This document shows, one piece after another, positions 14,951 through 24,331 of a stretch of DNA of 64,000 nt; position 1 is the first letter of the stretch, and every line of letters begins with the position of its first letter. Under the pieces are notes generated by a model. The model made no database searches and was not told where the DNA came from. It was given only the letters and a program-made list of their open reading frames with translations. The translations under genes and the position numbers were made by a program. This stretch comes from UBA695 sp042691655 (GTDB lineage: Bacteria; Verrucomicrobiota; Verrucomicrobiia; Chthoniobacterales; Chthoniobacteraceae): contig CP170506.1 in the NCBI GenBank assembly GCA_042691655.1, positions 5,560,389 through 5,624,388 on the forward strand. Direction: 5' to 3'.

Positions 14951-17900
14951 TCAGGATACCTCTGCTAGCGCGCTCAGCCGCTGGGCCGAGGCGGGCTGGG
15001 CGGTGCCGAGTTCCTGGGCGAAAAGGCTGACCCGGAATTCCTCCAGCAGCCAGCGGTAGGCTTCCCGGTTTTCCGGGGGAATGGTCTTTTCCACCTCGCC
15101 GCCGGGTAAAAAGGGAGCCAGCGAACGGGCTTTTTCCCGGTCTTTGGTCAAATAAAGCGGGCTGATGGAGGCGCGCTCAGCCCGGAGCTGGACGGCCCGC
15201 AGGTAGCGCGGGAGGTGGTGGAGCTGGGGGTGCGGCGTTCGGTCGAGGAAATCGGCGGGCACGAGGCGCTCCAGGTCCTCCTCCATGCCCGGGTAACGTT
15301 TGGGCGAGGCGAGGATGGTGGCGCGAGTTTTGAGAATGCTCCCCGCCAGGTCGCTGACGCGGCGGGCCAGCAGCGGCAGGTCGCGCCGGGCGGTTTCGAG
15401 CATCGCCTTGAAGCGCGCTTCGGTAAGCGGGCGCAGCGGTTCGAGCCGCAGCGCGTGGCGGGTGAGGTGCCGGTAGGCGCTTTGCGGGAGCGCCTCGGCG
15501 GAGCTCGGGGGCACGGCGTTTTTCTGAGAACCGGCCTTGGGCGCGCTGAAACGGACGGAAAGCTGGTCGAGCGCCGCGCCAAAGGAGACCGGCTTATTCG
15601 CCGCCCCCTGCGTGGTGGCTCCCCCTACAAGGCGAGCCATGCCGCGCAGCTCTTTTTGCAGCCAGGCCAGGTCCCGGCCCAGCGCGGCTTCGGCCAGGCG
15701 CAGGACGCCCTCCGGCGTCACGTTATCCGCCTCGGCCCGAGTGCGGAAGAGGCGCAGATCGGCGGTTCCCGGCGCGTCGCCCGGCGCGAGCCCTGGGTAG
15801 GCGAGCAGAGGTGCGCCGCCGATTTGCTCCACCACGGTCGATTCGGGCAAGTCGCCGAATGACCACGCCGTCAACGCCGGTTTCTCCCAGCGGCGCGTGG
15901 CTTTTTCCCAGGCGTCGGACTGCACGTCCTGCGAATCGAGCGTGGCGCGCACGGCGTGCAGATCGCGCCCGGCGGCCAGCGGCTGGTTCTTGCGGTCCAC
16001 CACCTCCACGCGGGGGCGGAGGTAATCGGGGAGCGATTTCCAGTCCTCGGGTTGGATCGCCACGCCGTATTTGCGTCGGATGAGCGCCCCGAGCGCCCCG
16101 GGTAGGTCGTTCCCCAGGGGCCGGAACTCGGCGACCAGCTCGGCTACCTTTGGCTCCAGCGGCATGAGCTGCTTGCGAACGCTCTTGGGCAGCGAGTGAA
16201 GCAGCTCGCCGATCTGCTCCGTGCGCAGCCCGGGCACCATCCATTGCAACTCCGCCGGGGTCAGGCGCTCGGCCAGCGGCAGCGGGATGCGCACCGTCAC
16301 GCCGTCCTCCTCCTCGCCGGGGTTGTAGGCGTAGGCGAGCGGCAGCACGGAGTTGCCCAGATCAACGTGGTCCGGGAACGCCTCGCGGTCGTAGGCAAAG
16401 TGCTCGGCGTCCATCAGATCCTCCTCCGTGGCGCAAAGAAAACGCGGCTCGGCGGCGATGCGTTCGCGCACGAGGCGGTTCAAATCATGCACCGAGGAGA
16501 CCCCCGTAATCCGCTCCGCGTAGAAGCGGAAAAAGGCTTCGTCCAAGTCGTGGACCCGGTGGCTGCGCACCTTGGTCAGCGCCGATTCGATGCGTTCGCG
16601 CTGCGCCTGGTTTTCCGAGAAAAAGCGGTGGTTAAGCCGGACATCGCCGCCGACGAGCGCCCCCCGGATGAAAATCTCCGTGGCCGCCGCCGGGTCGATC
16701 CTCCCGTAGTCGACCTGCCGCTTGAAGACCTCCAGCCCGTGCAGCAGCACCCGCTCCCAGACCAGCACGCGGCCCGCCTTGGCGCTCCATTGCGGGTGGA
16801 CGTAGCTGAATTTGCAGAGATGCCCGCCCAGGTCCACGATCCATTCCGGCTCGATCCGGGCCACCGTCCGGGCAAAAAGCTGCGAGGTCTGCACGATCTC
16901 CCCCGCCACGATCCACTCTGGCTGGCGGCTGCCGGGCGGCTTGGGCGCGCCGGGCCGGGCGGCGGGCGGTGCTTTGGGCTTGCGCTTCTGCATCCGTTCG
17001 TAGAGGCCGGAGCCGGGGAAAAGCGTCACTGCGCGGCTGCCGCAGGCTTTGTAGGCGTTGCGCTCCTCGCGCTGGGCCACCTGGCCGATCAAGCCCGCGA
17101 GGATGGATTCGTGAATGGCGGTGTAGCGTTCGTCCTCGGGGGTAACACGTTGGTCGCGGCCCCGGGGCTCCCGTTCGCGGCGGGGCAGGGGACGGCGCGC
17201 ACCGGTTTCGCGCATCGTTTCAGAAAGCTGGCGGTAGATGTCGCGCCATTCGCGCATCCGGGAGAGGGAAAGGTAGTTGGCCTTGCAGAAACGGCGCAGG
17301 GCGTTGCGGCTGGTGTGGACGCTCGCGCCATCGGTCGCCGGAGCGGCGCTCCAGAGGTTGAGGAGCGTTAGGAAATCGGACTCGGGGTGCTCGAAAGCCT
17401 TGTGCGCGGCGGCGGCTGCTTCGCGGGCCTCCTCCGGGCGTTCGCGCGGATCGGGAACGCTCAGGCCCGCCGCTACCACCAGCAGCTCGTCGAGCGCCCC
17501 GCGCGTGCGGGCTTCCAGGAGCATCCGGCCCAGCGTCGGGTCGAGCGGCAGGCGCGCCAGCTCGTGCCCCAGCGCGGTGAGCGTCCAGCAGCCGCCCTCC
17601 CCCTCCAGCAGCGCGCCCAGCTCCTGCAAAAGCTGGTAGCCGCCCCGGATCGCCTGGCCCAGCGGCGGGTTGAGAAAGGGAAACGTCTCCACGTCGCCGA
17701 GCCCGAAGGCCTTCATGCGCAGGATGACCTCCGCGAGGTTGGCCCGCTGGATTTCCGGCTGGGTGAACCGGGGGCGTTTCTCAAAGTCCTCCTGCGAATA
17801 AAGCCGGATGCAGAGCCCCTCGCGCACGCGGCCCGCGCGGCCCGCCCGCTGGTTGGCGCTGCTCTGCGAGACAGGCTCCACCGGCAGGCGCTTGGTGCGC

Positions 17901-18877
17901 GTGCGCGGGTTGTAGCGGCTGACGCGCGCCAGGCCCGTGTCGATCACCACGGCGATGCGCGGGATCGTGAGCGAGGTTTCGGCAATGTTCGTGGCCAGCA
18001 CCACCCGGCGCTTCGGGCCCGGGGAGAAAATCCGCTGCTGATCGCCCCCTGCGAGGCGTCCATAAAGGGGCAACACCTCCGCTGCAGAGCCGAGACGCTC
18101 CTCCAGCAGCTCGCGGGCCTCGCGAATGTCCCGCTCCGTCGGCAGAAAGACCAGCACATCGCCGTCGTCCGTCTCGATCAGGGCGTCCTCCGCCGCGCGG
18201 GCCGTCCCTTCCACGTAGCTTTCCTCCCCGGCGGCGTCAGTTTCCTCTGCGCTGGCCTCCCCGAGTGGCTGGTAGCGGATATCCACCGGGAAAAGCCGCC
18301 CGGAAACCTCAATAATGGGCGCATTGCCGAACGCTTTTGAAAACGCCTCTGTGTCGATGGTCGCCGAGGTGATGATCACCTTCAAATCGGCCCGTTTTTC
18401 GAGCACCCCCTGCAAATGGCCCAGCAGAAAGTCGATATTCAGCGAACGCTCGTGGGCCTCGTCGAGAATGAGCGCCGAGTAGGAACGCAACAGCGGGTCG
18501 GACTGGATTTCCGCGAGCAAAATGCCGTCCGTCATGAACTTGACCTGCGTTTCGCGCGAGGTGTCGTCGTTGAAGCGCATTTTGCACCCCACCTCGCGTC
18601 CCCACGGCACCTTGAGTTCCTCCGCCACGCGGCGCGAAATGCTCAGCGCCGCCACGCGCCGGGGCTGGGTGCAGCCGATCCGCCCCTTAAGGCCGAGGCC
18701 CGCCTCCAGGCACATCTTGGGGAGCTGCGTCGTCTTGCCCGAGCCGGTCTCGCCCGCCACGATCAGCACCCGGTGCCGCCGCAACGCCGCGACAATCTCC
18801 TCCCGCCGGGCCGTAATGGGAAGGTCCGGTGGATAGGCGATGGCTAGAATGGCGGGCGTCGGGTGCAAGCCGGTCAC
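14951..18877 (-). CDS. hrpA: ATP-dependent RNA helicase HrpA
   Basis: Encodes about 1308 aa from the GTG at 18877, close to the roughly 1300 aa of E. coli HrpA; the same frame continues to a TTG at 18943. It is a DEAH-box helicase: Walker A GETGSGKTTQLP, DEAH in LILDEAHERSL, motif III TSATID, and motif VI QRAGRAGRVREG. The helicase-associated domains and the long C-terminal HrpA-specific region follow. In E. coli, HrpA rescues stalled ribosomes and acts in mRNA processing. It stands alone between the SseB fusion gene and the thioesterase. Confidence 0.93.
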   Translation of the reverse strand: MTGLHPTPAILAIAYPPDLPITARREEIVAALRRHRVLIVAGETGSGKTTQLPKMCLEAGLGLKGRIGCTQPRRVAALSISRRVAEELKVPWGREVGCKMRFNDDTSRETQVKFMTDGILLAEIQSDPLLRSYSALILDEAHERSLNIDFLLGHLQGVLEKRADLKVIITSATIDTEAFSKAFGNAPIIEVSGRLFPVDIRYQPLGEASAEETDAAGEESYVEGTARAAEDALIETDDGDVLVFLPTERDIREARELLEERLGSAAEVLPLYGRLAGGDQQRIFSPGPKRRVVLATNIAETSLTIPRIAVVIDTGLARVSRYNPRTRTKRLPVEPVSQSSANQRAGRAGRVREGLCIRLYSQEDFEKRPRFTQPEIQRANLAEVILRMKAFGLGDVETFPFLNPPLGQAIRGGYQLLQELGALLEGEGGCWTLTALGHELARLPLDPTLGRMLLEARTRGALDELLVVAAGLSVPDPRERPEEAREAAAAAHKAFEHPESDFLTLLNLWSAAPATDGASVHTSRNALRRFCKANYLSLSRMREWRDIYRQLSETMRETGARRPLPRREREPRGRDQRVTPEDERYTAIHESILAGLIGQVAQREERNAYKACGSRAVTLFPGSGLYERMQKRKPKAPPAARPGAPKPPGSRQPEWIVAGEIVQTSQLFARTVARIEPEWIVDLGGHLCKFSYVHPQWSAKAGRVLVWERVLLHGLEVFKRQVDYGRIDPAAATEIFIRGALVGGDVRLNHRFFSENQAQRERIESALTKVRSHRVHDLDEAFFRFYAERITGVSSVHDLNRLVRERIAAEPRFLCATEEDLMDAEHFAYDREAFPDHVDLGNSVLPLAYAYNPGEEEDGVTVRIPLPLAERLTPAELQWMVPGLRTEQIGELLHSLPKSVRKQLMPLEPKVAELVAEFRPLGNDLPGALGALIRRKYGVAIQPEDWKSLPDYLRPRVEVVDRKNQPLAAGRDLHAVRATLDSQDVQSDAWEKATRRWEKPALTAWSFGDLPESTVVEQIGGAPLLAYPGLAPGDAPGTADLRLFRTRAEADNVTPEGVLRLAEAALGRDLAWLQKELRGMARLVGGATTQGAANKPVSFGAALDQLSVRFSAPKAGSQKNAVPPSSAEALPQSAYRHLTRHALRLEPLRPLTEARFKAMLETARRDLPLLARRVSDLAGSILKTRATILASPKRYPGMEEDLERLVPADFLDRTPHPQLHHLPRYLRAVQLRAERASISPLYLTKDREKARSLAPFLPGGEVEKTIPPENREAYRWLLEEFRVSLFAQELGTAQPASAQRLSALAEVS

Positions 18878-18990
18878 TGTAACTCTGCCGCAACCGGATG
18901 AAAACCCGGAACTGCGGGGCAAATCACCGCCATGCCCGGTCAACGGCCTGCTTTGGTCCTAATTTTTGCGCCTTTTGCGCCTTTTTGCGG

Positions 18991-19407
18991 CTAAATCTGC
19001 CCCGCCGCCTGCCGTTTCCGTGCCCCCGCGAGCAGGCGTTCGGAGGAAACGAGGGCCCGTTTGTGCGTGGCGCGGCCGATTTCGCCCGCCGCATCGGTGG
19101 CGACGACGTGGAAAACGTAGAGCACCCCGTCGCGGCCGCCAAACTTGGCCTGGATGGTGACTTTGCCGCCCGCGAGCGTTGCGGCGGTGTGGGTCATGTC
19201 GATGGAGGCCCCGGCGGAAAGTTCGCCCGGCCCCAGGATCGGCTTCATCACCCGGGCGCAGGCCAGCTCCATCAGGCCGATCAGCTTCGGCGTGGCGAGC
19301 ACGGCGGGAAACACGTCCGAGGGATCGGGGGCCAGAGAACTGGCGAGGTCGCCTTCGCCCACGGTCCACTCGACCCGGGCCGAATCGTTGAATTGAAGTT
19401 CGCTCAT
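18991..19407 (-). CDS. FlK-like hotdog thioesterase
   Basis: Encodes 138 aa, the length of fluoroacetyl-CoA thioesterase FlK from Streptomyces. The three FlK catalytic residues align with T39 (LATP), E47 (LMELAC) and H73 (MTHTAAT), and the segment LMELACARVMKPIL is very close to FlK as I remember it. It should hydrolyse a small acyl-CoA; many relatives have no known fluorinated substrate, so housekeeping acyl-CoA turnover is as likely. It is divergent from the TetR-shc pair. Confidence 0.75.
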   Translation of the reverse strand: MSELQFNDSARVEWTVGEGDLASSLAPDPSDVFPAVLATPKLIGLMELACARVMKPILGPGELSAGASIDMTHTAATLAGGKVTIQAKFGGRDGVLYVFHVVATDAAGEIGRATHKRALVSSERLLAGARKRQAAGQI

Positions 19408-19532
19408 GGCCCATTGTAGGCCGATCCACGACGGTTTTTCACCCTTAATCCGCGTCTAAATACATGCCCGGAATTCCGCCCCCGGGGGAACCCTGAAATT
19501 ACTTCAATCTCTTGCCGCTGTGATGGTTTTAA

Positions 19533-19572
19533 TTGACACTCGGCTCAATCTTAAAGAAAAGAGCGAACGTTC
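19533..19572 (+). promoter_or_regulatory. Candidate promoter and operator of the tetR-shc operon
   Basis: A perfect -35 TTGACA lies at 19533-19538. The region 17 nt downstream (gaaaag) is a poor -10, so promoter strength is unclear. GAACGTTC at 19565-19572 is a perfect 8-bp palindrome 20 nt before the tetR ATG, a fitting place for an autoregulatory TetR operator. Confidence 0.4.
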
Positions 19573-19591
19573 ATTCTCCATACCAACCCGC

Positions 19592-20191
19592 ATGATTTCC
19601 ACTGACGAACGCCGCTCTGAAAAGCGCCGGGCCATCCTCGATGCCGCCCGGCGGTGCTTCATTCGGCATGGATTCGACGCCACCGGAATGGCCGAGATCT
19701 GCGAAGTGTCGGGCATGAGCCCCGGGGCCCTCTACCGCTATTTCCCCAGCAAATCGGCGATCATTCTGGCGATTGTTGACGAGGCGGGGAAGGTGCTGCT
19801 GCCGGTTTACGAGGAGCTGCTGGAGAATGACGACCCGCTGGAGAGCGTCATTGGGTTTGTGCTCAGCAGCATCCGCTATGTTTGCAGACCCGTGGAGGGG
19901 CGGCTCTGGCTGGAGATCGCGGCCCAGGCCTCCCGCAACGACGAGATCCGCCGGGCGTGGCTCTTGGTGGACCGCCAGATGCGCAGTATCCTGAAACGCC
20001 TCTTGCACGCCTCCATTCAGCAGGGCCAGGTTTCCCCCGGGGTAAATCTGGAGACCTGCTCGATCTGGCTCAATGCCCTGGTCGACGGCGCCATCGCCCG
20101 GAAAGCGGTGGACCCCGCCTTTGATCTGGAGTCGACCCTGGGCGCCTTGGCCGACGGAATTCGCAACACCTTATCTTTGTCCAGGGCGTGA
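19592..20191 (+). CDS. TetR/AcrR-family regulator coupled to squalene-hopene cyclase
   Basis: Encodes 199 aa from the ATG at 19592; a GTG at 19520 would extend into the promoter. The N-terminal helix-turn-helix is clear: RRAILDAARRCFIRHGFDATGMAEICEVSGMSPGALYRYFPSK. The ligand-binding C-terminal domain is divergent, so the inducer is unknown. The stop overlaps the shc start by 4 nt, so the regulator and the cyclase share a transcript, which suggests control of hopanoid synthesis. Confidence 0.9.
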   Translation: MISTDERRSEKRRAILDAARRCFIRHGFDATGMAEICEVSGMSPGALYRYFPSKSAIILAIVDEAGKVLLPVYEELLENDDPLESVIGFVLSSIRYVCRPVEGRLWLEIAAQASRNDEIRRAWLLVDRQMRSILKRLLHASIQQGQVSPGVNLETCSIWLNALVDGAIARKAVDPAFDLESTLGALADGIRNTLSLSRA

Positions 20192-22269
20192 AAACTTCCC
20201 TTTCTATGAATTACACCTGCAATTTGCGCGATGCCGCCGAGGCATCGGATGCCCCGGAGCTTGCCCCGGAGCCCGCCGCAGCCAGCCCGGCGCGGTCCAC
20301 GGTGGACGAGACCATCGGCGAGGCCCTGGAATGGCTTAAGGATGAGCAGCAGAAAGACGGCTTCTGGGTCGGCATGCTGGAGTCCAACAGTTGCATGGAG
20401 GCCCAGTGGGTCCTGGGGATGCATTTTCTGGGCATCAAAGACGACCCGAAGCACGAGGGTGTGCTGCGCGCGATCCTGCGCGAACAGCGTGAGGACGGTT
20501 CCTGGGAAGTCTTTCACCACGCCCCGATGGGGGACATCAATACCACCGTGGAGTGCTACGCGGCCCTGCGCTGCTCCGGCTTCGCCGTGGACGCCGCGCC
20601 CGTGTGTAGGGCCCGGGAGTGGATTCTCTCCCACGGGGGGCTGCGCAAAATCCGCAATTTCACCCGCATCTGGCTCTCGCTCATCGGCGAATGGCCCTGG
20701 GAACATACCCCGGCCGTACCGCCCGAGCTGATCGGCGTCCCGGTCGGCGCGCCCTTTAATCTTTACTGGTTCGCCAGCTGGGCCCGGGCCACCATCGTCC
20801 CCCTGGCCGTGGTCTCCGCGCGCACGCCCGTCCGGCCCCTGCCCGAGGGCAGCCGCATGGACGAACTCTTTCCGGAAGGCCGGGAGAAGTTCGACTACTC
20901 CATGCCCAAGCGCCTCAAGGGCTTCTGGCCGTCGTTCTTCCGCTTTGGCGAAAAAATGCTCCACGCCTATATGAAGAGCCCCTGGAAGCCGGGCCGCGAG
21001 GAAGCCATCAAGCTTTGCCTGGAATGGATCATCAAGCACCAGGACGCCGACGGTGCATGGGGTGGCATTCAGCCCCCGTGGATCTACAGCCTCATGGCGC
21101 TGCACGTGGAGGGCTACCCCCTTACCCATGCCGTCGTGCACCGGGGCTTGGACGCCTGGAACCACCACTGGTCCTACGAGCGCAACGGAGCCATCTACCT
21201 CCAGGCCAGTGAATCGCCCATTTGGGATACCGTGCTCACGATGCAGGCGCTGCTCGATTGCGGCGAAACCTTTGAGACCTTCCCCGCCCTCGCCCCGGCC
21301 CTCGACTGGGTGCTGGAGCGCCAGATCCTCGTTAAAGGGGACTGGGCGTTGACGGTCAAGGGCGTGGAATGCGGCGGCTGGGCCTTCGAGCGCGCCAACC
21401 TGTACTACCCCGACCTGGACGACACGGCGGTGGCGCTTATCGTGCTGGTGCGGATTCTGAAAATCGCCCCCAAGGAGTTCCATCGCCGGATCGAGCAGGC
21501 CATTCTCCGCGCCGAGGTCTGGGTCAAGGCGATGCAATCCTCCAATGGCGGTTGGGCCGCGTTCGATAAGGACAACGACAAGTGGGTCCTGACCCGGATT
21601 CCCTTTTGCGATTTCGGCGAAGTGCTCGACCCTCCCAGCGCCGACTTGACCGGCCACAAGCTCGAAGCCCTGGGCCTCATGGGCTACACGCTCAAAGACC
21701 CGGTCGTCAAAGCCGCCGTCGATTTCGTCATGAGCGAGCAGGAGACCGAGGGGAGCTGGTTTGGCCGCTGGGGCGTCAACCACCTCTACGGAACCGCGCT
21801 CGTGCTGCCCGGGCTGCGCGCCGTCGGCTTCGACATGAACGACCCGCGCATCCAGAAAACCGCCGCCTGGCTCGCCTCCAAACAGCGGGAAGACGGCGGC
21901 TGGGGCGAATCGTGCGAGTCGTACATGGACGATTCAATGCGCGCCTCCGGGCCGAACACCCCTTCGCAGACGGCCTGGGCTTTGATCGGCCTCCTGGCCA
22001 TCGGCAACCCGAAGTATGATGCCTCGATTCGTCGGGGCGTGCAGTGGCTCACCACCCACCAGCACGACCGGACGTGGGACGAGCCCTACTACGTTGGCTG
22101 CGGCTTCCCCGGCTACGGCGTCGGCGAGCGCATCAGCATGAACCGCGACACGGCGCTGCTTGCCCAGGGGCGGGAGCTCAGCCGCGGCTTCATGATCAAT
22201 TACAATATGTACCGCCACTACTTCCCGCTCCAGGCGCTGGGGCGGGCCCGGGACTATTTTTCAGAGTAA
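20188..22269 (+). CDS. shc: Squalene-hopene cyclase
   Basis: Encodes 693 aa from GTG at 20188 (GTGA overlap with tetR), or 687 aa from ATG at 20206. The enzyme cyclises squalene to hopene for hopanoid membrane lipids. The acid motif DxDD is D409-L-D411-D412 (YYPDLDDTA), numbered from the GTG. Several QW repeats are visible, for example QREDGSWEV, NGGWAAFD, ETEGSWFGRWG and QREDGGWGES. The region before 40 is a low-complexity Ala/Pro tail. No squalene synthesis genes (hpnCDE) are nearby. Confidence 0.96.
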   Translation: MKTSLSMNYTCNLRDAAEASDAPELAPEPAAASPARSTVDETIGEALEWLKDEQQKDGFWVGMLESNSCMEAQWVLGMHFLGIKDDPKHEGVLRAILREQREDGSWEVFHHAPMGDINTTVECYAALRCSGFAVDAAPVCRAREWILSHGGLRKIRNFTRIWLSLIGEWPWEHTPAVPPELIGVPVGAPFNLYWFASWARATIVPLAVVSARTPVRPLPEGSRMDELFPEGREKFDYSMPKRLKGFWPSFFRFGEKMLHAYMKSPWKPGREEAIKLCLEWIIKHQDADGAWGGIQPPWIYSLMALHVEGYPLTHAVVHRGLDAWNHHWSYERNGAIYLQASESPIWDTVLTMQALLDCGETFETFPALAPALDWVLERQILVKGDWALTVKGVECGGWAFERANLYYPDLDDTAVALIVLVRILKIAPKEFHRRIEQAILRAEVWVKAMQSSNGGWAAFDKDNDKWVLTRIPFCDFGEVLDPPSADLTGHKLEALGLMGYTLKDPVVKAAVDFVMSEQETEGSWFGRWGVNHLYGTALVLPGLRAVGFDMNDPRIQKTAAWLASKQREDGGWGESCESYMDDSMRASGPNTPSQTAWALIGLLAIGNPKYDASIRRGVQWLTTHQHDRTWDEPYYVGCGFPGYGVGERISMNRDTALLAQGRELSRGFMINYNMYRHYFPLQALGRARDYFSE

Positions 22270-22380
22270 CCGGGGAGCAAAATCCGCGCGCCCCGGGGTT
22301 TGTAAAAATAAATTCGACGAATCGTCATTTATTTTGAACGAACCCACAAGGGCCCTGTCTTAATTACCGTTGAGGGGGTG

Positions 22381-22441
22381 ATTCGGGCCGTGCGCGGGTT
22401 TTTAAATGAAGGGGTTTGTTTTTACCGTGCGCGGCCCGAAT
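22381..22441 (+). ncRNA. Long hairpin, candidate structured RNA upstream of nadC
   Basis: ATTCGGGCCGTGCGCGG (22381-22397) pairs over all 17 positions with CCGTGCGCGGCCCGAAT (22425-22441) if two G-U wobbles are allowed, around a 27-nt U-rich loop. The wobbles make it stronger as RNA than as DNA on this strand. It is followed 24 nt later by a strong intrinsic terminator, so a short terminated RNA, or a leader/attenuator before nadC, is plausible. An upstream AAAATAAA...TTTATTTT inverted repeat (about 22304-22335) could be part of its promoter region. No matching RNA family is recognised. Confidence 0.45.
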
Positions 22442-22465
22442 CCATTTTCTCCTAAGCTGAATTTC

Positions 22466-22495
22466 GCGGAGCATCCTAAGTGCTCCGCTTTTTTT
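22466..22495 (+). terminator. Strong intrinsic terminator before nadC
   Basis: GCGGAGCA (22466-22473) and TGCTCCGC (22481-22488) form a perfect 8-bp stem with a 7-nt loop followed by seven T. It ends either the tetR-shc transcript or the structured RNA at 22381-22441, 62 nt before nadC. Confidence 0.9.
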
Positions 22496-22557
22496 ATGCC
22501 GGTTTGACCCGTTTTCCGGGTTGCGATGCGGCGCTCTCCAAGGTAGGCAATGAGGGC

Positions 22558-23430
22558 ATGCCAGATTCTCACGCCTCCAACCCTGCCATTGCCCAAGTCA
22601 TTCGCGCCGCGCTCGCCGAGGATATCGGCCCGGGCGACGTGACGTGTGCCTATTTCGTGGATCCCTCCCAGAAGGGGCGCGCCCGCATCTTTGCCAAGCA
22701 GGAGGGCGTGGCTGCCGGAGTGGCGCTCGCCGCCGCGGTCTTCCGGCAGGTCGATCCCCAGTTGGAGGTGCAGGTCGTCAACCCGTGCGGCACGAAAGTG
22801 CAACCCGGTACCGTCGTTCTAGAAATCGCCGGTTCCGTCGCCTCCATCCTGACCGCCGAACGGACAGCGCTCAATTTCATTCAGCAGCTCTCCGGCGTCG
22901 CCACGCTCACCCGGCATTTCGTCGACGCCGTGGCCGAGGTCCCCGGGGCCCGGGCGAAGATCCTTGATACCCGCAAAACCTCCCCCGGCCTGCGCTTCGT
23001 CCAGAAGGCGGCGGTAAAGGCGGGTGGCGGGACCAATCACCGCATCGGCCTCTACGACATGGCCATGGTCAAAGACAACCACCTGGCCGCCCGGGACGAC
23101 CTCGATTTTCTGCGCAAAGCAATCACCCGGCTGCACGCCGACCACCCCGAGATCCGCGTGGAAATTGAAGCCGACACCGTGGAACAGGTCAAAAGCTTCC
23201 TGACCCTGGAGGGCGTGGCCGTGATCATGCTCGACAACATGTCCATCGAAGAAATGAAGACCTGCGTGGCCCTGGGAGCGGGGAAAGTCGTCTTCGAAGC
23301 CAGCGGCGGCGTCAATTTAAAGACCGTGCAAGCCATCGCCTCCACCGGCGTGGACTTTATCTCCATCGGCGCGCTGACCCACTCCGCCCCGGCGGTCGAT
23401 TTCTCGCTGGAGCTGAAGCGGGAGCGGTAA
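22558..23430 (+). CDS. nadC: Nicotinate-nucleotide pyrophosphorylase (quinolinate phosphoribosyltransferase)
   Basis: Encodes 290 aa from ATG at 22558; the frame is open upstream but crosses the terminator. It makes nicotinate mononucleotide from quinolinate and PRPP in de novo NAD synthesis. Typical NadC sequences are ILDTRKTSPGLRFVQKAAVKAGGG, HRIGLYDMAMVKDNH and the C-terminal VIMLDNMS and FEASGGVN. It precedes birA by 20 nt in what looks like a cofactor operon. Confidence 0.95.
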   Translation: MPDSHASNPAIAQVIRAALAEDIGPGDVTCAYFVDPSQKGRARIFAKQEGVAAGVALAAAVFRQVDPQLEVQVVNPCGTKVQPGTVVLEIAGSVASILTAERTALNFIQQLSGVATLTRHFVDAVAEVPGARAKILDTRKTSPGLRFVQKAAVKAGGGTNHRIGLYDMAMVKDNHLAARDDLDFLRKAITRLHADHPEIRVEIEADTVEQVKSFLTLEGVAVIMLDNMSIEEMKTCVALGAGKVVFEASGGVNLKTVQAIASTGVDFISIGALTHSAPAVDFSLELKRER

Positions 23431-23450
23431 GCGGTTATAAAACCTATCCC

Positions 23451-24248
23451 ATGGACGCCCCCCTTTCTCCCGAAGCCATCGCCGCGCGGTTGCCCGCCTC
23501 CCGGCGCATTGGGCGGGAAATCCAGGTGCTCGCGGAAACCACCTCTACTAATGACCTGGTGGCCAAGCTGGCCCGCGCCGGAGCCCCCGAGGGGCTCGTT
23601 ATTTTTGCCGAGACCCAGACGGCGGGCCGGGGCCGGATGCAGCGCAAGTGGGAGTCCGCGCCGGGCGAGGGGCTCTGGTTTTCCGTGCTGCTGCGCCCCA
23701 CGTGGCCCCTGGCCGACTGGGCCCGGCTGACCACCTGGGCAGGCGTGGCCGTCGCCTGGGGGCTGGAAGCCGCCCTTCCCGGTTGCCATGCCGGGATCAA
23801 GTGGCCCAACGACATTCACCTCGGCGGCCGGAAAGCCGTCGGTATTTTGGCCGAAAGCGCGCCGGGCCCCGGGGGCTGGGCCGTCGTCGGGATCGGCGTG
23901 AACGTCAACCAAACCGCCTTCCCCGAGGAAATCCGGGGAGTGGCCACCTCGCTGCGGCTTTCCGCCGGTTCGCAAGCCGCCCCGCTGGACCGCAACGCCG
24001 TCGCCGCCGCTCTGCTCGGCCAGCTTGAGGCGCTTTACGCCATTTTGGAGCGGGATTTTACCTCCATCGTCGTCGAGGCGGGGGCCCGCAGCGTGCTTTT
24101 GGGCCGCGCCGTCATGGTTCACGACCCGGCTGGTCCCTATGAAGCGCAAGCAGAGGGCCTGGATGCCGACGGCGGCCTGAGGGTCCGGTTGCCGGATGGC
24201 TCCGTGAAGGTCATTTGCACCGGCGAGGTCAGCGTGCGCAGTTTGTAA
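23451..24248 (+). CDS. birA: Biotin--[acetyl-CoA-carboxylase] ligase
   Basis: Encodes 265 aa. It activates biotin to biotinyl-AMP and attaches it to the biotin carboxyl carrier protein. The catalytic loop reads AETQTAGRGRMQRKW, with the substrate Lys region IKWPNDIHLGGRKAVGIL and a C-terminal SH3-like domain. There is no N-terminal winged helix, so this is a ligase without the repressor function of E. coli BirA. Confidence 0.93.
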   Translation: MDAPLSPEAIAARLPASRRIGREIQVLAETTSTNDLVAKLARAGAPEGLVIFAETQTAGRGRMQRKWESAPGEGLWFSVLLRPTWPLADWARLTTWAGVAVAWGLEAALPGCHAGIKWPNDIHLGGRKAVGILAESAPGPGGWAVVGIGVNVNQTAFPEEIRGVATSLRLSAGSQAAPLDRNAVAAALLGQLEALYAILERDFTSIVVEAGARSVLLGRAVMVHDPAGPYEAQAEGLDADGGLRVRLPDGSVKVICTGEVSVRSL

Positions 24249-24331
24249 ATCTGAGCCGCCGGGGTTTTTGTTTGACCTGAAAATTAATAAGCCCGTAGTC
24301 TCGAGCGCTGGTATCCCAGGGTTAAAACAAC

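Noticed and set aside
20017..21783. 588-aa ORF antisense to squalene-hopene cyclase
   Set aside because: Shadow frame with no conserved motif; shc is complete on the plus strand.
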